Assembly (NCBI GenBank): GCA_013433145.1
Contig: CM024170.1
Coordinates: 11,383,866-11,447,865, forward strand
Source of the DNA: Ascaris suum
Taxonomy: Eukaryota > Nematoda > Chromadorea > Rhabditida > Ascarididae
Length of the DNA: 64,000 bases
Reading direction: 5' to 3'
Shown: piece after piece, positions 37,935 to 52,725 of the stretch
Position numbering within the stretch: position 1 is the first letter of the stretch
Layout of the letters: every line of letters begins with the position of its first letter
Made by a program: the position numbers and the translations under genes
The notes under the pieces: model-generated
Databases searched by the model: none
What the model saw: the letters and a program-made list of their open reading frames with translations, nothing else
Told to the model about the DNA's origin: nothing

Positions 37935-40900
37935 AAGTAACGCAAAATGGCGAATTTTTTCGCAATTCTTTCTAATGAATGCAATTTTAATTCGTTTAAA
38001 CAAGAATAAAACGAAGAAATTGATGAGACTGTGCACTTGATTTGTCAATAACGATTGGCATTAATCTCTTTAACATCTCGCATTTTGAATCATCAATAGA
38101 GATTTGGTATGAATGTGGCGAAAGTGAACCGTAAAAGGAAACAACTAGGTACCACAGCCGATAAATTAGGATTGTTGAGCGATGAGAGGATTCCTTCGTT
38201 GAATTTGTGAACACGTTCTGGATATTCGTTGTCTCTACGCATTCACGTTTGAATATCGCAATTTCTTCTTCTTTTTTCGCTTAAATCTACATTTCGACCA
38301 TTCAGGGATACTCTAATCATACTTACAATCTCTCTTTCTCTCTCATTTTAAAGTAATAATTTTTTTCAGGGAATTTTATTTCGTTTACATGAGAAAATTT
38401 GTTACATTTCTTGCGGTGGACACCTTCGATTGTTTAATTGATTGATTAGAAATGGTTAGAATTGATAAGTGATTGGAAATGACAAAACTGTGATTAAATA
38501 TTGCACTGATTTAATTGGCTAATAATTCGATCTCATACATGAAGCTATTGTATGTTTTTCTAAATCATTACCACTCATATATTTAATTAAGCTTTTAAAC
38601 ATCACTATTCAACTATACTCATATTTTTAATGTCTTTTTCATGTTGTTCTATGTGATATGAACAGTGAAATCCAATTTCTCTGTCCAATTCCACATCATA
38701 GTTGGTTCTATAGAAAACGATTGCTATAGTGCTATAGAAAACGATTCCCTGTGTTCAATGTAGAATATTTTTTGAAATTTAAAAAAAAAGAAAATCGATT
38801 ATTCATTTGTGTCACATTTTCAATATCTCCGATCGCCTTTCTCTCAGCATCCTCTTTTCTTCGAAACTTCAATAGTGTCACAGCTTGGTCCATTCTGCAT
38901 AAAAGTAGATATACGATTTGTATGTAAAATAAACTTTTGCCCAAAACTTCCCCACTTTAGCCCACATCACCCGGCTTGTTTCACCTCTTATAGCGTTTAG
39001 AGGACTTTTTTTTTGTCAAAACATTTTCAAAGAACAATTCATTTATTAAATTCGCATCTCTCTTTACTCGGAGTATAACGTTTTATACCAAGGAGAGAGT
39101 TGTGAGAGTGCCAAACTAGTGTGTCTAGAGCAGCCTTTTGAAGGGCAATATGCGGGTCAAGGATCATCGTTCACTTGACGATGAATATGCATAAATTCAT
39201 AGGACAATCTTCACTTTATACATCCTGTATTTTACCTTTAGTCTTAACAATTCGTTCGCTATTTACGCAAAACCGGATTGTAAGAGAAAGCGTCAACATC
39301 GCTTAGATATTTCAAATCTCAACATTCTAGCTATATTATTCACTAAACGGCTAAAGCAGCCAGCAGAGAATATGCAAATGAAGTCGGTTATCATTTCCAG
39401 TTTGAATTTTTCAACTATCTAGATGGATTTGTTTTGGCAGGAGTTGAAATGTTTTTTCGACGTAATTTGTTACTTTTATACTTTCCAGTACATCGTATCA
39501 AAATTTTTCGTTGAGCATGAATGTATACGGCTGTATTTGTTTGAAAATTTCAATCTAGTGGTCATTGAATTTTTCGAAATTCGTTGGATACAATTTGCAT
39601 AAAGTTTCACATTCTGAAGAAAAATTTTCAACTCAGTTCATCGTCTTTCGATTAGAATACGAAAATGCTATGAAATTTTCATATGCAGAAGAATTTGTAA
39701 GGAAATAGCTTGTTTGACATTGTTTCGTTAATTTTTAATAACTATATAGTGGGATAAGTCAAGATTAAATCTAAAAATGGGAATGTCATATCAGTCTCTC
39801 TGGCATTTTTCCGTGCTGATTGATTTTTATTCCCATTTGTCGTATTTTTGATAAGATTTTGAAAGGAACGATATCGAATCAGAATTAATAGTGGTATTGG
39901 TTAAATTCTCTCTCTAACTCTCTTTAACGACTTTCTCGAGAGGAGTCTTAGTCGTCTGCTAGATTTTCCAGGGTTTATTCCTGCACTGGTTGTCTCTCCA
40001 CAACCTAGAATTATCTATAAGATGAAATATTAGGGAGTTCACATAGATAGGTTGATGAGCTCTGAAATACTAGGGAAAAGGGCATATCGATAGAAAGTAC
40101 GCTTTTGTACAGGAAGGCTTCTTTCGGTAAAGGACCTTCGTGAATTCTGGGCTTCCATGGATACAAGACTCCTCTACCCTTCTTGGACACCTGGGAAAAT
40201 TAGAAAGCGCTTATCGCCTGTCCGAAAAAATAGATTACGCCGTTCGCACAATACCAGAACTTTCGAGTATAAGACTTGTCCTCAAGCTGAAAGACAAGTA
40301 GCTTAAGTGATCGTTTAGTGAATTTGGCAATCGTTGTATTCGCAAAGATTTTGCGTTATAAGGACGGCATGGCTGTGCCTGTGAGGTAGGGATGACCCTT
40401 GGTGTGTTGAGCTGAATGACCTTCGGCGATCCTTCGGCTCTTCTCAAATCGTTGCCGAACGGGATTATAGAACGTTTATGTGCGCATTACTACGACTCTC
40501 GTGTCCTTCCATATCCCATCGTTGTCAAGTGCATTAACGTTGAGCGCCGGAGTCACTTAAGCAACTCTAGTAAATAGTTTTGCATAAATATATGGAGATG
40601 CCTTTAAAATCACTTTCCTATTAAAATCACAAATCTTTTATAAAAAGGATGATAACATAACTAACGTCGCTCTCGAAAACCACAGCTAATAACCATTTTC
40701 AATGAAATATCGATGAAATTAACTGCACAATAAAATTTTAGCACCGGTATAAGAAACGTTTTGTTGTACATCAAGGCCATATCTAACGAGGAAGGGACGA
40801 AGAGTATTTTTTCATGATCAATATTCTTTCTTCCAACATAAGTCGTTCTTCTGCAGCGATCATTCTTCGCTGTAAAATCTCGATGCATTTCGCTTTATAA

Positions 40901-41085
40901 TAACTTGTCTCATTGAATACAAAGCATGTTGAGGACGAGAATTAACTCATTACCAAATTAATCAACTTGGAGGTGTGTAGTAAAGTAGATCTCCCTTGCC
41001 GTCCTCATACCTTCTTTCCCCCTCCCTCTTCCCTTGTCTTCTTGAATGGAAGCTCAGTGTTGCACTTGGATGAGGTAGCGCGACG

Positions 41086-41412
41086 GTGGACAAAATGGCC
41101 GAAGACACACACTATCTCGCAATGACTTTGCTGTTCGGTGACGTGTGCGTCAGGCAGAACATGCAAAAAATGCTCGCAACTGGCGTACACATTGTTGGGC
41201 ATCGAGTCGCCTCTGATGACGACGTCTCAGAGGCAATGTTCAGCTGCGTCGCGTCGTCTTCTGGTATGCGAGCGTCGATCGTCCCTGCACAATGCCCAAC
41301 GTATCCATCCATCCATGCATAGATGGCGATGGGTACAGAGCAAATGCTCCGCCTACGCGCACCTAACAGCCGATCAAGCGATTCGCCGTACGACAGCACC
41401 ATCACCGACTCC
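41086..41412 (+). CDS. GC-richer coding-like island, strand uncertain
   Basis: A 330-bp island with high third-position GC is open in several frames on both strands. Plus strand: 41086-41322 (MDKMAEDTHYLAMTLLFGDV...), then after a TGCATAG acceptor a second frame-matched piece reading MAMGTEQMLRLRAPN and SSDSPYDSTITDSMI to a TGA near 41419. Minus strand: MESVMVLSYGESLDRLL from 41414, followed by a GTGCGCG donor, and an exon ending about 41012 at AAGAAG|GTATGAG. The plus reading has the more protein-like Ser/Asp/Thr tail, but its two parts are separated by only a TAG-containing stretch too short to be an intron. Probably one real exon group lies here; the strand is not decided. Confidence 0.35.
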
Positions 41413-42413
41413 ATGATCTGACATTTTTAAGTCACCATCCGGAGTCATTTTCTTTCTCCCATTTTCCAAGACCGGAAATGCCTCAAGGCATTACCGTTTA
41501 AGTACGCGGCGTCGTCATCCTTAGTCGAAATGATTTGAAAAACCCTTGCTTGCTTCTTTCACCTTTTCCTTCATCTATATCACATTCGTTTGCAAGTACT
41601 GGATCATTAAAAGCAACATTGAATTCATTACTTGCCTATTCATTCTTGACTGTTTAAATGAAATTTTCCATATCGCGGAAAACCAGTTTGCGTTGAAATA
41701 CCATATGTTTTGTAATATTAGTGGAAATTTTTGCATTGGTAATATGCGTTACTACCTTATGTTCTAAGCATTTTCTTCGTAAAATGCATTAATACAATCG
41801 TGTTAGAGATTCATTAATCACCGAATTGTGGCTTTAAAAATTTTGCACTTTTCCGTTGATTTCAAATTTCTCCACTCATGGCCGATAATCATCAACACTA
41901 TGAATAGTGAATGATTTAAAGCAATTGAATATGAACACCAACTACCACATTAATTTTTTTTTCTTTCATTTATAGATAAGGAAAATGTCAATTTTACTAG
42001 CAAATAAGATCCTCACGAAGTTTTCTGTTTGCTTGATTAGAAATTGAAATTTAATGAAAAACACTGATGAAATATTGGTTCCACTTGCGATCGATACTGC
42101 GCAGTAGATGCTGATGGATTTACGGACGGGCGGCAAAACTATGCCAATAGCTACAAGCAGCAGCAAACTTCCTTCACTTTTTTCCTCCTATGTGGGAATT
42201 TTTTAAATATATATTTTTGATGTCTTTTTGAGCTTTCTTCCGCACTTTTTCGCGAGACCGTAGCCAATAAAAATGATTCCAGTTAATTGTTCACTTCATT
42301 GATGGATATTACTAGTAGAGAAAAAACATGGTTTTTCGAGTCTCTAGTCAGAGTCTTTTGCCGATTGCATGAAACATGACGATCTTCTAAGCATAATTTC
42401 ATCGTTCTTTCAG

Positions 42414-42518
42414 ATGCCTGTTCAAAATATAGCTTTGACCTCATTGGCCGAATTGAAAACCAACGCTGCCTTCATTCTTCGACAATTTATGTTACCAGTT
42501 GATACGCTATGCGCTACA
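42414..42518 (+). CDS. Candidate internal exon, unidentified gene
   Basis: Exon between a strong TCATCGTTCTTTCAG acceptor and a CTACA|GTATTTT donor; 35 codons (MPVQNIALTSLAELKTNAAF...). A 21-nt microexon at 42569-42589 (acceptor CCCCCCACTTTCAG, donor GTTAAG) would continue in phase with LLNRWSQ. No other exons fixed. Confidence 0.35.
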
Positions 42519-43006
42519 GTATTTTTTCATATATTTGTGTGCGTACCTCCTTCCCCGCCCCCCACTTTCAGCTTCTGAATCGTTGGAGCCAGGTTAAGTA
42601 ATTTTATGAGTATAATCTGCACCGTTCTGATGCCTTCGATGCCACGCTTCATCTCTGCGCATCAACTTCGAAGTTGTAGGCATTTAAAAGGGCAACGAAG
42701 TTTGTGTGCATTTTCATTGCTCGGATCCTTGCATCGATTGCTCACAGAGTGATCTGTCTTTTGTATAAGAAAGAATTTTGTAGATTATCATATTAAATAA
42801 AATGCAAAGGCGTTATTCTACATATGTTTTAATTTTTTTTTTTCTGTGAGGAAGGTGCAAAAGCGCATATCTTGCCGGTTGTCCTTGCGCGCTTCTCCAT
42901 ACTTCAAGCTATTGCGCGTAACCGCCACTTTTCTGCAAGGTTGCTTGATGAATTTGCAAAATGTTCTACGATCGTGTGCATTTGGCTAATATTTTATGCA
43001 GTATGA

Positions 43007-43198
43007 ATGTCTGACCAATTGATGTATGCTCAGAATGGACAGCAACTAATTTATGCCCAGAATAGACCGTTGATTATATTGGTCAGTTTAATGATCGCTA
43101 CTTTTGTATCAGCAGCCATAAGCCGACCGCACCATATTTCAAAACTACCGCTTTCTAACATCCTTGCTGAGCTAGCATACTTTTTATTAAAGTGCTAA
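43007..43198 (+). CDS. Small single-pass membrane protein, 63 residues
   Basis: A complete frame from a true ATG to TAA. The N-terminal half has a short internal repeat (LMYAQNGQQ / LIYAQNRP), then one membrane helix (LIILVSLMIATFVSAAI) and a short basic-polar tail with RPHHISK. A TATGCAG acceptor-like site ends 3 bp before a near-start ATG. It could be a small tail-anchored or type II protein. It could also be the first exon of a longer gene, or a chance frame: nothing except codon content and the helix supports it. Confidence 0.4.
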   Translation: MSDQLMYAQNGQQLIYAQNRPLIILVSLMIATFVSAAISRPHHISKLPLSNILAELAYFLLKC

Positions 43199-44238
43199 AC
43201 CTTTTTTGCGATGAAATGTGAGTCTTCGATTGCAACTCCTCTACAGCGGGCATTGACACGTGAGCAGCATAAACACCTCATTGCTTTTTCTTTCTTGTTG
43301 CATTCCATATAACTCGCACTTGCTACGAACACAGTACACAATGCGTGAAAAAGTGATTTGCACCTCCAGTCTCTAAACTACCTGCACCGTAAACACTACT
43401 GTTGACAGCTATCATCGATCATTTTTGCCATCATCCTAATTTGAAATCGGTGCGACAGAGCCAAAAGTAGAGTCGAAATTTATGTTCACAGATGGAAATT
43501 TAGCGCATCATACAAGTTTTCAAGCTGAGGTTCTAAGTGTCGAAGGTTCTGATCTTCCTGCACAGAAGTGTGTGTCTTTATTCGTTGATTAATGCCGCTA
43601 AACTCGAGAATAACAACTTAATGATATGAATATTTTAAATTAGTTCAGCTGATATTCTTTTATCGTTCTGTTGTCTTAGACGACATTAATTTTTTGAAAT
43701 CTATATTTAATTGCAGCAAACTTGCAGTCAAATTCTGAGATAATCCAAAGGTATAAATTTTTAAATTAAATATGAGGTAAATTTTCACATGATTTATTGT
43801 AGATGAATAATATGCATTATGTGGACGGTGCAAATGGATACAGGGGGTCGGCAGAGGATATTCATTTTCTAGGTGAGCAAAGAGAAGATTGATCATTTGG
43901 GAGAAGTCTTTTGTGCACATGAAGGACGAAGAAAAGGAAAAAACGCTTTTAATTCTGAAATGAACAATTGCAACTGTAAAAAATGTCTTTAAGCGATTAT
44001 GTAATACCTTATATGGGTGTTTTAGATATCCATTTTGTTCTTTAACGCTCTTACGGAAACTACTATACCGATCAACGAGCATTTCTAACAGGACGGAACT
44101 GTAAATGATAAATGACTCTTAGCTGCCCTCTCCCTCTTTCCCTCTTCACCCGCTTACTCTATCTCTCCACCTCTCAAGCGGATTTTTACTGTTAGGAGAG
44201 CGGCCATAAGAATTGTGCACTTAACTTAGAAGCTTATT
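43199..44238. other. No supported gene
   Basis: A 140-codon frame at 43660-44082 on the minus strand lacks splice support and reads like chance AT-rich sequence. No repeat or other signal found. Confidence 0.4.
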
Positions 44239-44819
44239 CTAGATCGCATGCCTTCTTTCAACATTCCTTCTACGCCTCTGACATGGACTACATGCATTCT
44301 TAAAGCAATAGGATAATTGTCGCAGTTTGTCTTACGATCTTCAGGTGAAGAGCATTGAAACACTTAACAATAACGACTTTAGTTTGAACTACTGACGTGG
44401 TTAACGGAAAAGAAAGGAGGTCCCACTCCGAATTTTCAACGTCGAGCCACTTCGCGGTCCGTCTTCGAACCGCTAAGCTCCGGCCGATCCTCATTAAGAC
44501 GACATTTCAGACACTAATTGCATATTAGCAGGCACATTCTCTTTACATACGTACCGACTCTTGCCTTAGGACATCTATAGAGAGCTTGCTGTGCCTTATT
44601 GTCGCTATTCTGCTGTGAACGAAAGCCGTTGATCTACAGTCTACTGGTCACTTCTTGCGCAAATGTTTCCTCAAAAGTAAGTAGTTCAGTTCTCGAAAAC
44701 TTCGCATCTGTAAACGCTTCTAGTTTGAATTACAGACGAATTCTATCGAGGAATATCGAAGGTCTTCCACGCTTTAGCACCATTTGGCTCGTTGTTTGCG
44801 AAACACATTCATTGTCTAA
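44239..44819 (-). CDS. Compact five-exon coding group (basic protein, provisional)
   Basis: Model on the minus strand: 44738-44819 (acceptor GATCCTCTAG; contains VLKRGRPSIFLDRI), 44652-44707 (TELLTFEETFAQE), 44551-44612 (QNSDNKAQQALYRCPKARVG; donor GTATGT), 44393-44489 (IGRSLAVRRRTAKWLDVENS) and 44239-44277 (RRRRNVERRHAI, TAG). Phases agree throughout, and codon content is higher in G/C than the flanks. Two introns would be only 30 and 39 nt, and the first donor is GTCTGT, both unusual, so some junctions are likely wrong or the copy is a decayed one. The product would be Arg-rich, perhaps nucleic-acid binding. A second frame across 44551-44612 is also open. Confidence 0.33.
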
Positions 44820-45147
44820 CTAGAGGATCGGTTTGCGCTGCAAACGATTTGTTTACTATCGAGTAGCCTTTTTATTTGATGACAGTGGCTGTGAGGATAG
44901 CGACGGAAGTACTTGAAAACTTCGAGTATCGTTATACACATGCAAATATTTGGAAACGAAAATAGGTGGATGCCAGCTCATAAGCATGAGTGCGCACCAT
45001 TTAGGACTTGTGCATATGCGAAAAAAAAGGCTATTCTAGAAAAAGTGTTGTCATGATCGGATGATATAAAACAAAATCCATTCAGAGGAAGCATGAAAAC
45101 TGCTGCCTTCTAAATTGAAACAGTTTTTCCCATTCACTTTAGATGTA

Positions 45148-47099
<1,952 letters not shown>

Positions 47100-47307
47100 T
47101 TACTTTCAACACTTCGCTCCTTATGATGAAGCGGCACTATGTTTAAACCTTGAACCTTGTTATGCCGGAGGTATGCTGCATTTGTTAGTTTCAATATTGA
47201 CCGGAAGTTGCGACCTAAGAAAACCTTTTGCAGCACTATTTGCATATGGAAGTCGAGAGTCATACTTAACTGTTCAACGGATAGATGTGCATTTCGAAGA
47301 GCTATAG
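47100..47307 (+). CDS. Candidate last exon, unidentified protein
   Basis: After a TTCTTTGCCTAG acceptor the frame runs 68 codons to TAG: YFQHFAPYDEAALCLNLEPC, then a hydrophobic stretch MLHLLVSILTG and RESYLTVQRIDVHFEEL. Three cysteines lie in the first 40 residues. An internal GCCGGAG|GTATGC donor could end the exon at 47171 instead. No homology recognised and no upstream exon fixed. Confidence 0.38.
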
Positions 47308-50300
47308 TTAACTAAAGAAAATCTAAACGACACTAAATTGCATCCATGAAAATCACCGCATTATTCCAGTATCTTGATGATTTCTATGCCTGTGAGATGT
47401 AACACTTTTTACCTAGCGTCATTGGCTAGTATTATATCTGTAGATTCTTCGGCTAATTGATCAAAGAAGAAATAAATTTGAATGAAACTTTCATACATAT
47501 TACTATGGCATGAGTTTATCTCACTAAAAGCCCCGCGTTTATCCCGTTCACACCTTTAAAAGCGTATGTGTACTTAAGAAAGAAGAAACTTACGGAGAAG
47601 AGGGCCTATACCATTCGCAAATTTTTTAGCCTATGTGCATTCATGGCAGATAGAAAGGCGCGTATCTTCATAATAGGGAAAAGGGCAAGCATTTAAAGGA
47701 AGCTCTCATTTTTTTCACTGTTGAAATGCTGTTGCATTTGAAATGCGTTGATAGTTTCTTGAATTGAATATTCTCATATGCCAGATAGATGCACTAGTTT
47801 TGCAAAGGAGACTATATATATGATGATGAATTTTCCAAATGGAACGAGGAACTCATGAATGAATAAATATGATCTATATTATTCTTCTTATTTGTTCTAA
47901 CCTAATAACTACATAGTAAGTTAAGAGATTGAACCTAAAAACTGACTTGAAATACGCTGGCTACATTCTATTAATATATTTTATTGTCCATTTCTTGTAC
48001 AGGCGAGTTTTATTCTACTGGTTATGTGAACACCTGAGCTATGGAACGTTGCAATAGCCGTCGTTGTTGTGCTGCAATGCTGGCAGCATGATGTTAAACA
48101 GTCATGAAGATACCTTAAAAGAGAATCCTCCGATCCACTATACGTCGAGCACTATGTGAGTTTCGAGAATCCTGCAAAACCGGAACGCGATATTCACCTA
48201 TATTAAGGCATTAAAAATAGATTACAGACGCTTACAATACCTTCAATATAAACTGTTCATTATTTGATGTTCAAATGCAGATACGACAATCGGAGGTGTT
48301 ATGTTGTGTCTCACAAAAATTACCGAATAATCGATGATATTTTTTTGCAGATTTTTCTTGCATATCGTTCATCAGCAAATTGTGTCATTAACAAAAAAAA
48401 ATTTAGGATCTACCCATTGTTGCATTTTTCTCCTCAATTTTCGTCAATTTTTCAAACCATTAGAAAATATATTCGCTGTTTCATTGTCGATAAACTTGAT
48501 TATTGCTGTTGCTGCTGCATTTTTGCTTGTATCAATCCGTTAGAAGGGTTATAAAGTGCACTTTATTTAACATTTAATGCATTAAAGTAGTGTTCATATG
48601 CGCATGGAAAATTTAAGAAAGAAGAATTTCAGGTATTTGTTGCGTTTATTTGCTATGAATGATCACACGAAAGTACGTCGATCACGATATTAGTATTTTG
48701 CAGGTTTATTAGCTATAATGACTTACTTACTGATCCTAATTATAATTTGTCATAGTAGAGTATCATCATACATAGCTGTGTTGAAAGAAACGCTTTTAAG
48801 TGTCGATTGGAAAGATGCACAATGGTTAATAAACTCATACCTCCACTGAGAGGTATGTCGTTGAATTGGTGGACTTCCTCTTCTCGCTAAAAGAGGGAGA
48901 AATTTTTTTTTTCTAAACTTTAGCAAATATATTCATAGTTGCTGCTTTTTGATATTGTAGATGCAAAAAAAGTGCCTGAATGCCACTTCTTTGCTCATTC
49001 CTTCATTTTGCTTCGAAATTTTTTCTTTGCCTCACAACAGTTTGCTTATAAACATATTTGCTTAAAGGAATGATGTGATTTAAATATTGCAAGCTGACAA
49101 TAAAATGGAATATTAGGAATGTATTTTTGTTTGCTTATTTTTATGGAATAATTGCTTTGCTATCGATGTCGATTGTGGCTATAATGCAGTGCATGTCAAT
49201 AGGGGAATATTCTGTTTCTGAAAATGGAGCAAAATTTAAATGCAATAGAGCATCAATGAGGATGATACTAAAATGCGTATATCCCACATTTTCGAAAGCG
49301 TCTCAAATGTCGGTCGGTGATGTTTATCTCAGTCGCATCTCGTAATGTTCCAGCTAGGAATTAAGTGCCAACAATGAGCACAAAAATGCACTGATTCTTC
49401 ACGATGGCAAATAATCCTAGCGGCGCCGTTTTGTACGACCCAACCTCGAGATTTTATCTGCAAAAATTCCTCGCTATGACCCGTAATACCAATTCAGATA
49501 CGCTTCGCACCATCTACGACCCTCGCCTAAAACCTTTCTCGCTCCTTCATTCCCTAATATTATTTTAAACTTTAAATGTGATACATTTTTAAATACAGTA
49601 TTAATAGTCATAGATCTCTTGCTATTTTTGTATTATGAACATAACTTCCGTTTACTAAAAAAAATATCTTTACTATGAGGAGCCCACTTGTGTTATTTGA
49701 GGATTTAGTTACTCTTACATTTTATTGTTTTCTTTTCGATGATCTATGGGATAATTAACGACGATCGTTTTGGCTATGATCATTGAGTGACTTAGTGAAT
49801 TGAGAAGTTGAATATTTGTTCTGTATTAGTTGAACGTTCAGATTTCTTTCTCTAAATACAACTTGAAATTTCCAGTTTGTGCTTTAACCATTTTAAGATT
49901 ATGCACTATAAGAAATAATTTTTTTTTCGATCATTGAACTGCCTAAGTATACAGTATATTCATAACATCTTGATGCATATTTGCAGAGATTATAATACTC
50001 AGCAATTTAGCACAGAAATTGCTAAGACGGAAGAAGGGGAGAGGGGTGGAAAGAGAAGAGAGGGGAGGACAGGACAACTTAACTGTCAGAAATTTCTAAC
50101 GGATCTCCATTCCCTCTTTTCTTCGTTTAATGCGCTATGAGCTTGTTCGTTCATTGCATTTTTAGTTGAATATCGACGTAAAGGAATATAGTTTTTATTT
50201 ATAAATATTTTTGCTCCAAACTTCCTTCATTTTCAGCAGCCGTCAACAATATTAGCATATACAATGGCCAACAACTTCTATGCATTCATTTACTTTGCGC

Positions 50301-51840
50301 AACTGTTTTTGATCTCTCTAAATGGCGTGGTAGCATGATGATCCTTCATTCGTCGTAGTTCGTACAAGTTGGATTACGTTACAAAACTTATTTTTATAGT
50401 ATAGGCTACTAGTTTAAGTAGAAACCCTAGAATATTATACGCCCAAATTTCACTTCATCGTATGTGTTTGATTAAGAGTCATACGTTTGTTTCTGCAAAT
50501 TTTTCCAATTTTCGCCAATGGTATTTTTTCTATTTTATATTGCGAAATTTCATGATCCCATTTTTCTCTCTAACGAAACATGGAATTCGTTCTCTGAAAC
50601 TTCGTTGTATATGAGCATCATCTCATACTTTACGAGGCGCTTCACTCCTTTCAAATTTTATGATATTGTTATATGCTGACTATTATGCATTTCCTCAATA
50701 TGTTTTTCACTGATTATTATTGTTTTTCTTTATTTTTTTGTCGTATATTCTTTATTCTTTTTCCCACACCACATGTTCATAATTGTTTGTCTGTCGCCGA
50801 AATAACACAATAAATGGAGCGATTTCATCCAAACTCCACATCTAAATATGAACTCCGTGAAAATATCATCCTATAAAATATCCGTTATGAATTTCAAAGT
50901 AATTTTGCTTCTTTCACAAATTTCTGTAGCCATGCTTATAATGCATCTTATGCGTTCTCTTTTTCCACGTATATCTTCCTTTTTAATGCAGTACTTGTAC
51001 GTATAGCAAAGTCTCTTGTTGAAAACATTTGCAACAGCAAATAAAACTCAGCAGTACCGGTTTTCAGTTGCTATAGTGATGAATTAACTCGTCGATAAAA
51101 AAGATTTATTGAAATACTGAAAGATTAGCGAAGCAATGATTGAATTTCCGGATTACATGAATGATTGCTTCTAATCCATCTTATTATCGCAGAAGTGATC
51201 ACTTATTGTGATGTCATATCTCTCTTTCTTAAAAATAAATAGGTGATATGAATCACTCTTCAGTCAGGTTCAAAACTGCATTCTTGCGCATTTCTTATGG
51301 AGTTCTTCCTTAAATTCACCGCACCGCAGCTACTTCATCGTATGGGACAGACGTCTCTTGTAAGGCCATTATTTTAACTTTAACCAAATTCGTCTAGGAA
51401 ATGTAAGTTCAATGCTCTTAAAATGCTTTTAAAGGCACACACAAGAGCCTTTTTGATTTTTGCTATGAAATTTTGGGAGGAATCCATATGTTTTTTTTTG
51501 AGTTGTAGAATTGTTCACTATGCCAGATATGCGTTTAGAGTTTATATCAAGGAATTTGCTTTTCCATTTATCATCCATTTAATTGATACCGCATACCTGT
51601 ATTTCCTGCGTTGATAAGCTATCGTAGAATTAAATTAAATTTAGAGGCGAAGATTAGAGAAGAGAAAATTTGCTTCATTTTGGCTGGAAGTGAAAAATAT
51701 ACAAATGCTACTAAGATAGAGTCCAGCAATGAGACTGTAATTCATAGATCACTTTTTTGATGGATCGCTTTTTTGATTTGCTTTTGATTTCTTCAATCAC
51801 AATCGAAAGCGCTGGAAGCATATGAAAGGTTGTATTTTAG
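47308..51840. other. Gene-poor region
   Basis: Open frames at 48264-48554, 49127-49345 and 49982-50140 were examined. The last follows a TATTTGCAG acceptor and reads an acidic/basic sequence, but none has two splice sites or a recognisable domain. A perfect 16-bp palindrome (ATAAAGTGCACTTTAT) lies at 48551-48566. Confidence 0.4.
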
Positions 51841-52428
<588 letters not shown>

Positions 52429-52495
52429 AAAAATTATTTCCATTTGTTAGGCACTCACATAAATAATTCTGCTGCTATCTGATCGAATTACTCAA

Positions 52496-52678
52496 ATGTC
52501 CTTTAAGATTAGAGATGTTTCGAAAGTATTTTATGAATTAGACACGCTTAACTTTACCTCCTCTTTCCAAATTTATTCTTTATACATCCGATTTGTAATT
52601 GAAGTGAAGCTGAATAAATTTCCAATAGCAAAATTAGTGGACTATTCGAGTTTAGCGTCTACTTCATCGCGGGCCTAA
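52496..52678 (+). CDS. Short frame upstream of the NIDO gene
   Basis: ATG to TAA, 60 codons, reading MSFKIRDVSKVFYELDTLNF... and ending SSLASTSSRA. It lies 48 bp before the NIDO start codon. Composition is plausible for a protein, but there is no splice, signal or homology support. It could be an upstream frame of the NIDO transcript, a last exon, or chance. Confidence 0.25.
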   Translation: MSFKIRDVSKVFYELDTLNFTSSFQIYSLYIRFVIEVKLNKFPIAKLVDYSSLASTSSRA

Positions 52679-52699
52679 GCGTCGTATTGTTTAATAAAA

Positions 52700-52716
52700 G
52701 ACACTTTTCAGTCGCA
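52700..52716 (+). promoter_or_regulatory. Candidate trans-splice acceptor before the NIDO gene
   Basis: ACACTTTTCAG ends at 52711, 14 nt before the ATG at 52726, with a second AG (TCGCAG) at 52716. A strong 3' splice site with no matching upstream coding exon, just before a start codon, is what spliced-leader trans-splicing looks like in nematodes. Confidence 0.5.
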
Positions 52717-52725
52717 GATTCCATC

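Noticed and set aside
39950..40560. GC-richer patch suspected to be another transposon or gene
   Set aside because: Stops in all frames and no recognisable motif, terminal repeat or RT/transposase signature.
43660..44082. 140-codon minus-strand frame
   Set aside because: Long, but no acceptor/donor pair, no domain, and low third-position GC. Could be re-opened if transcribed.
44430..44500. GGTTCGAAGAC-type sequence on the minus strand considered as a tRNA T-arm
   Set aside because: No acceptor stem, D-arm or anticodon arm can be built around it; it fits a coding reading better.
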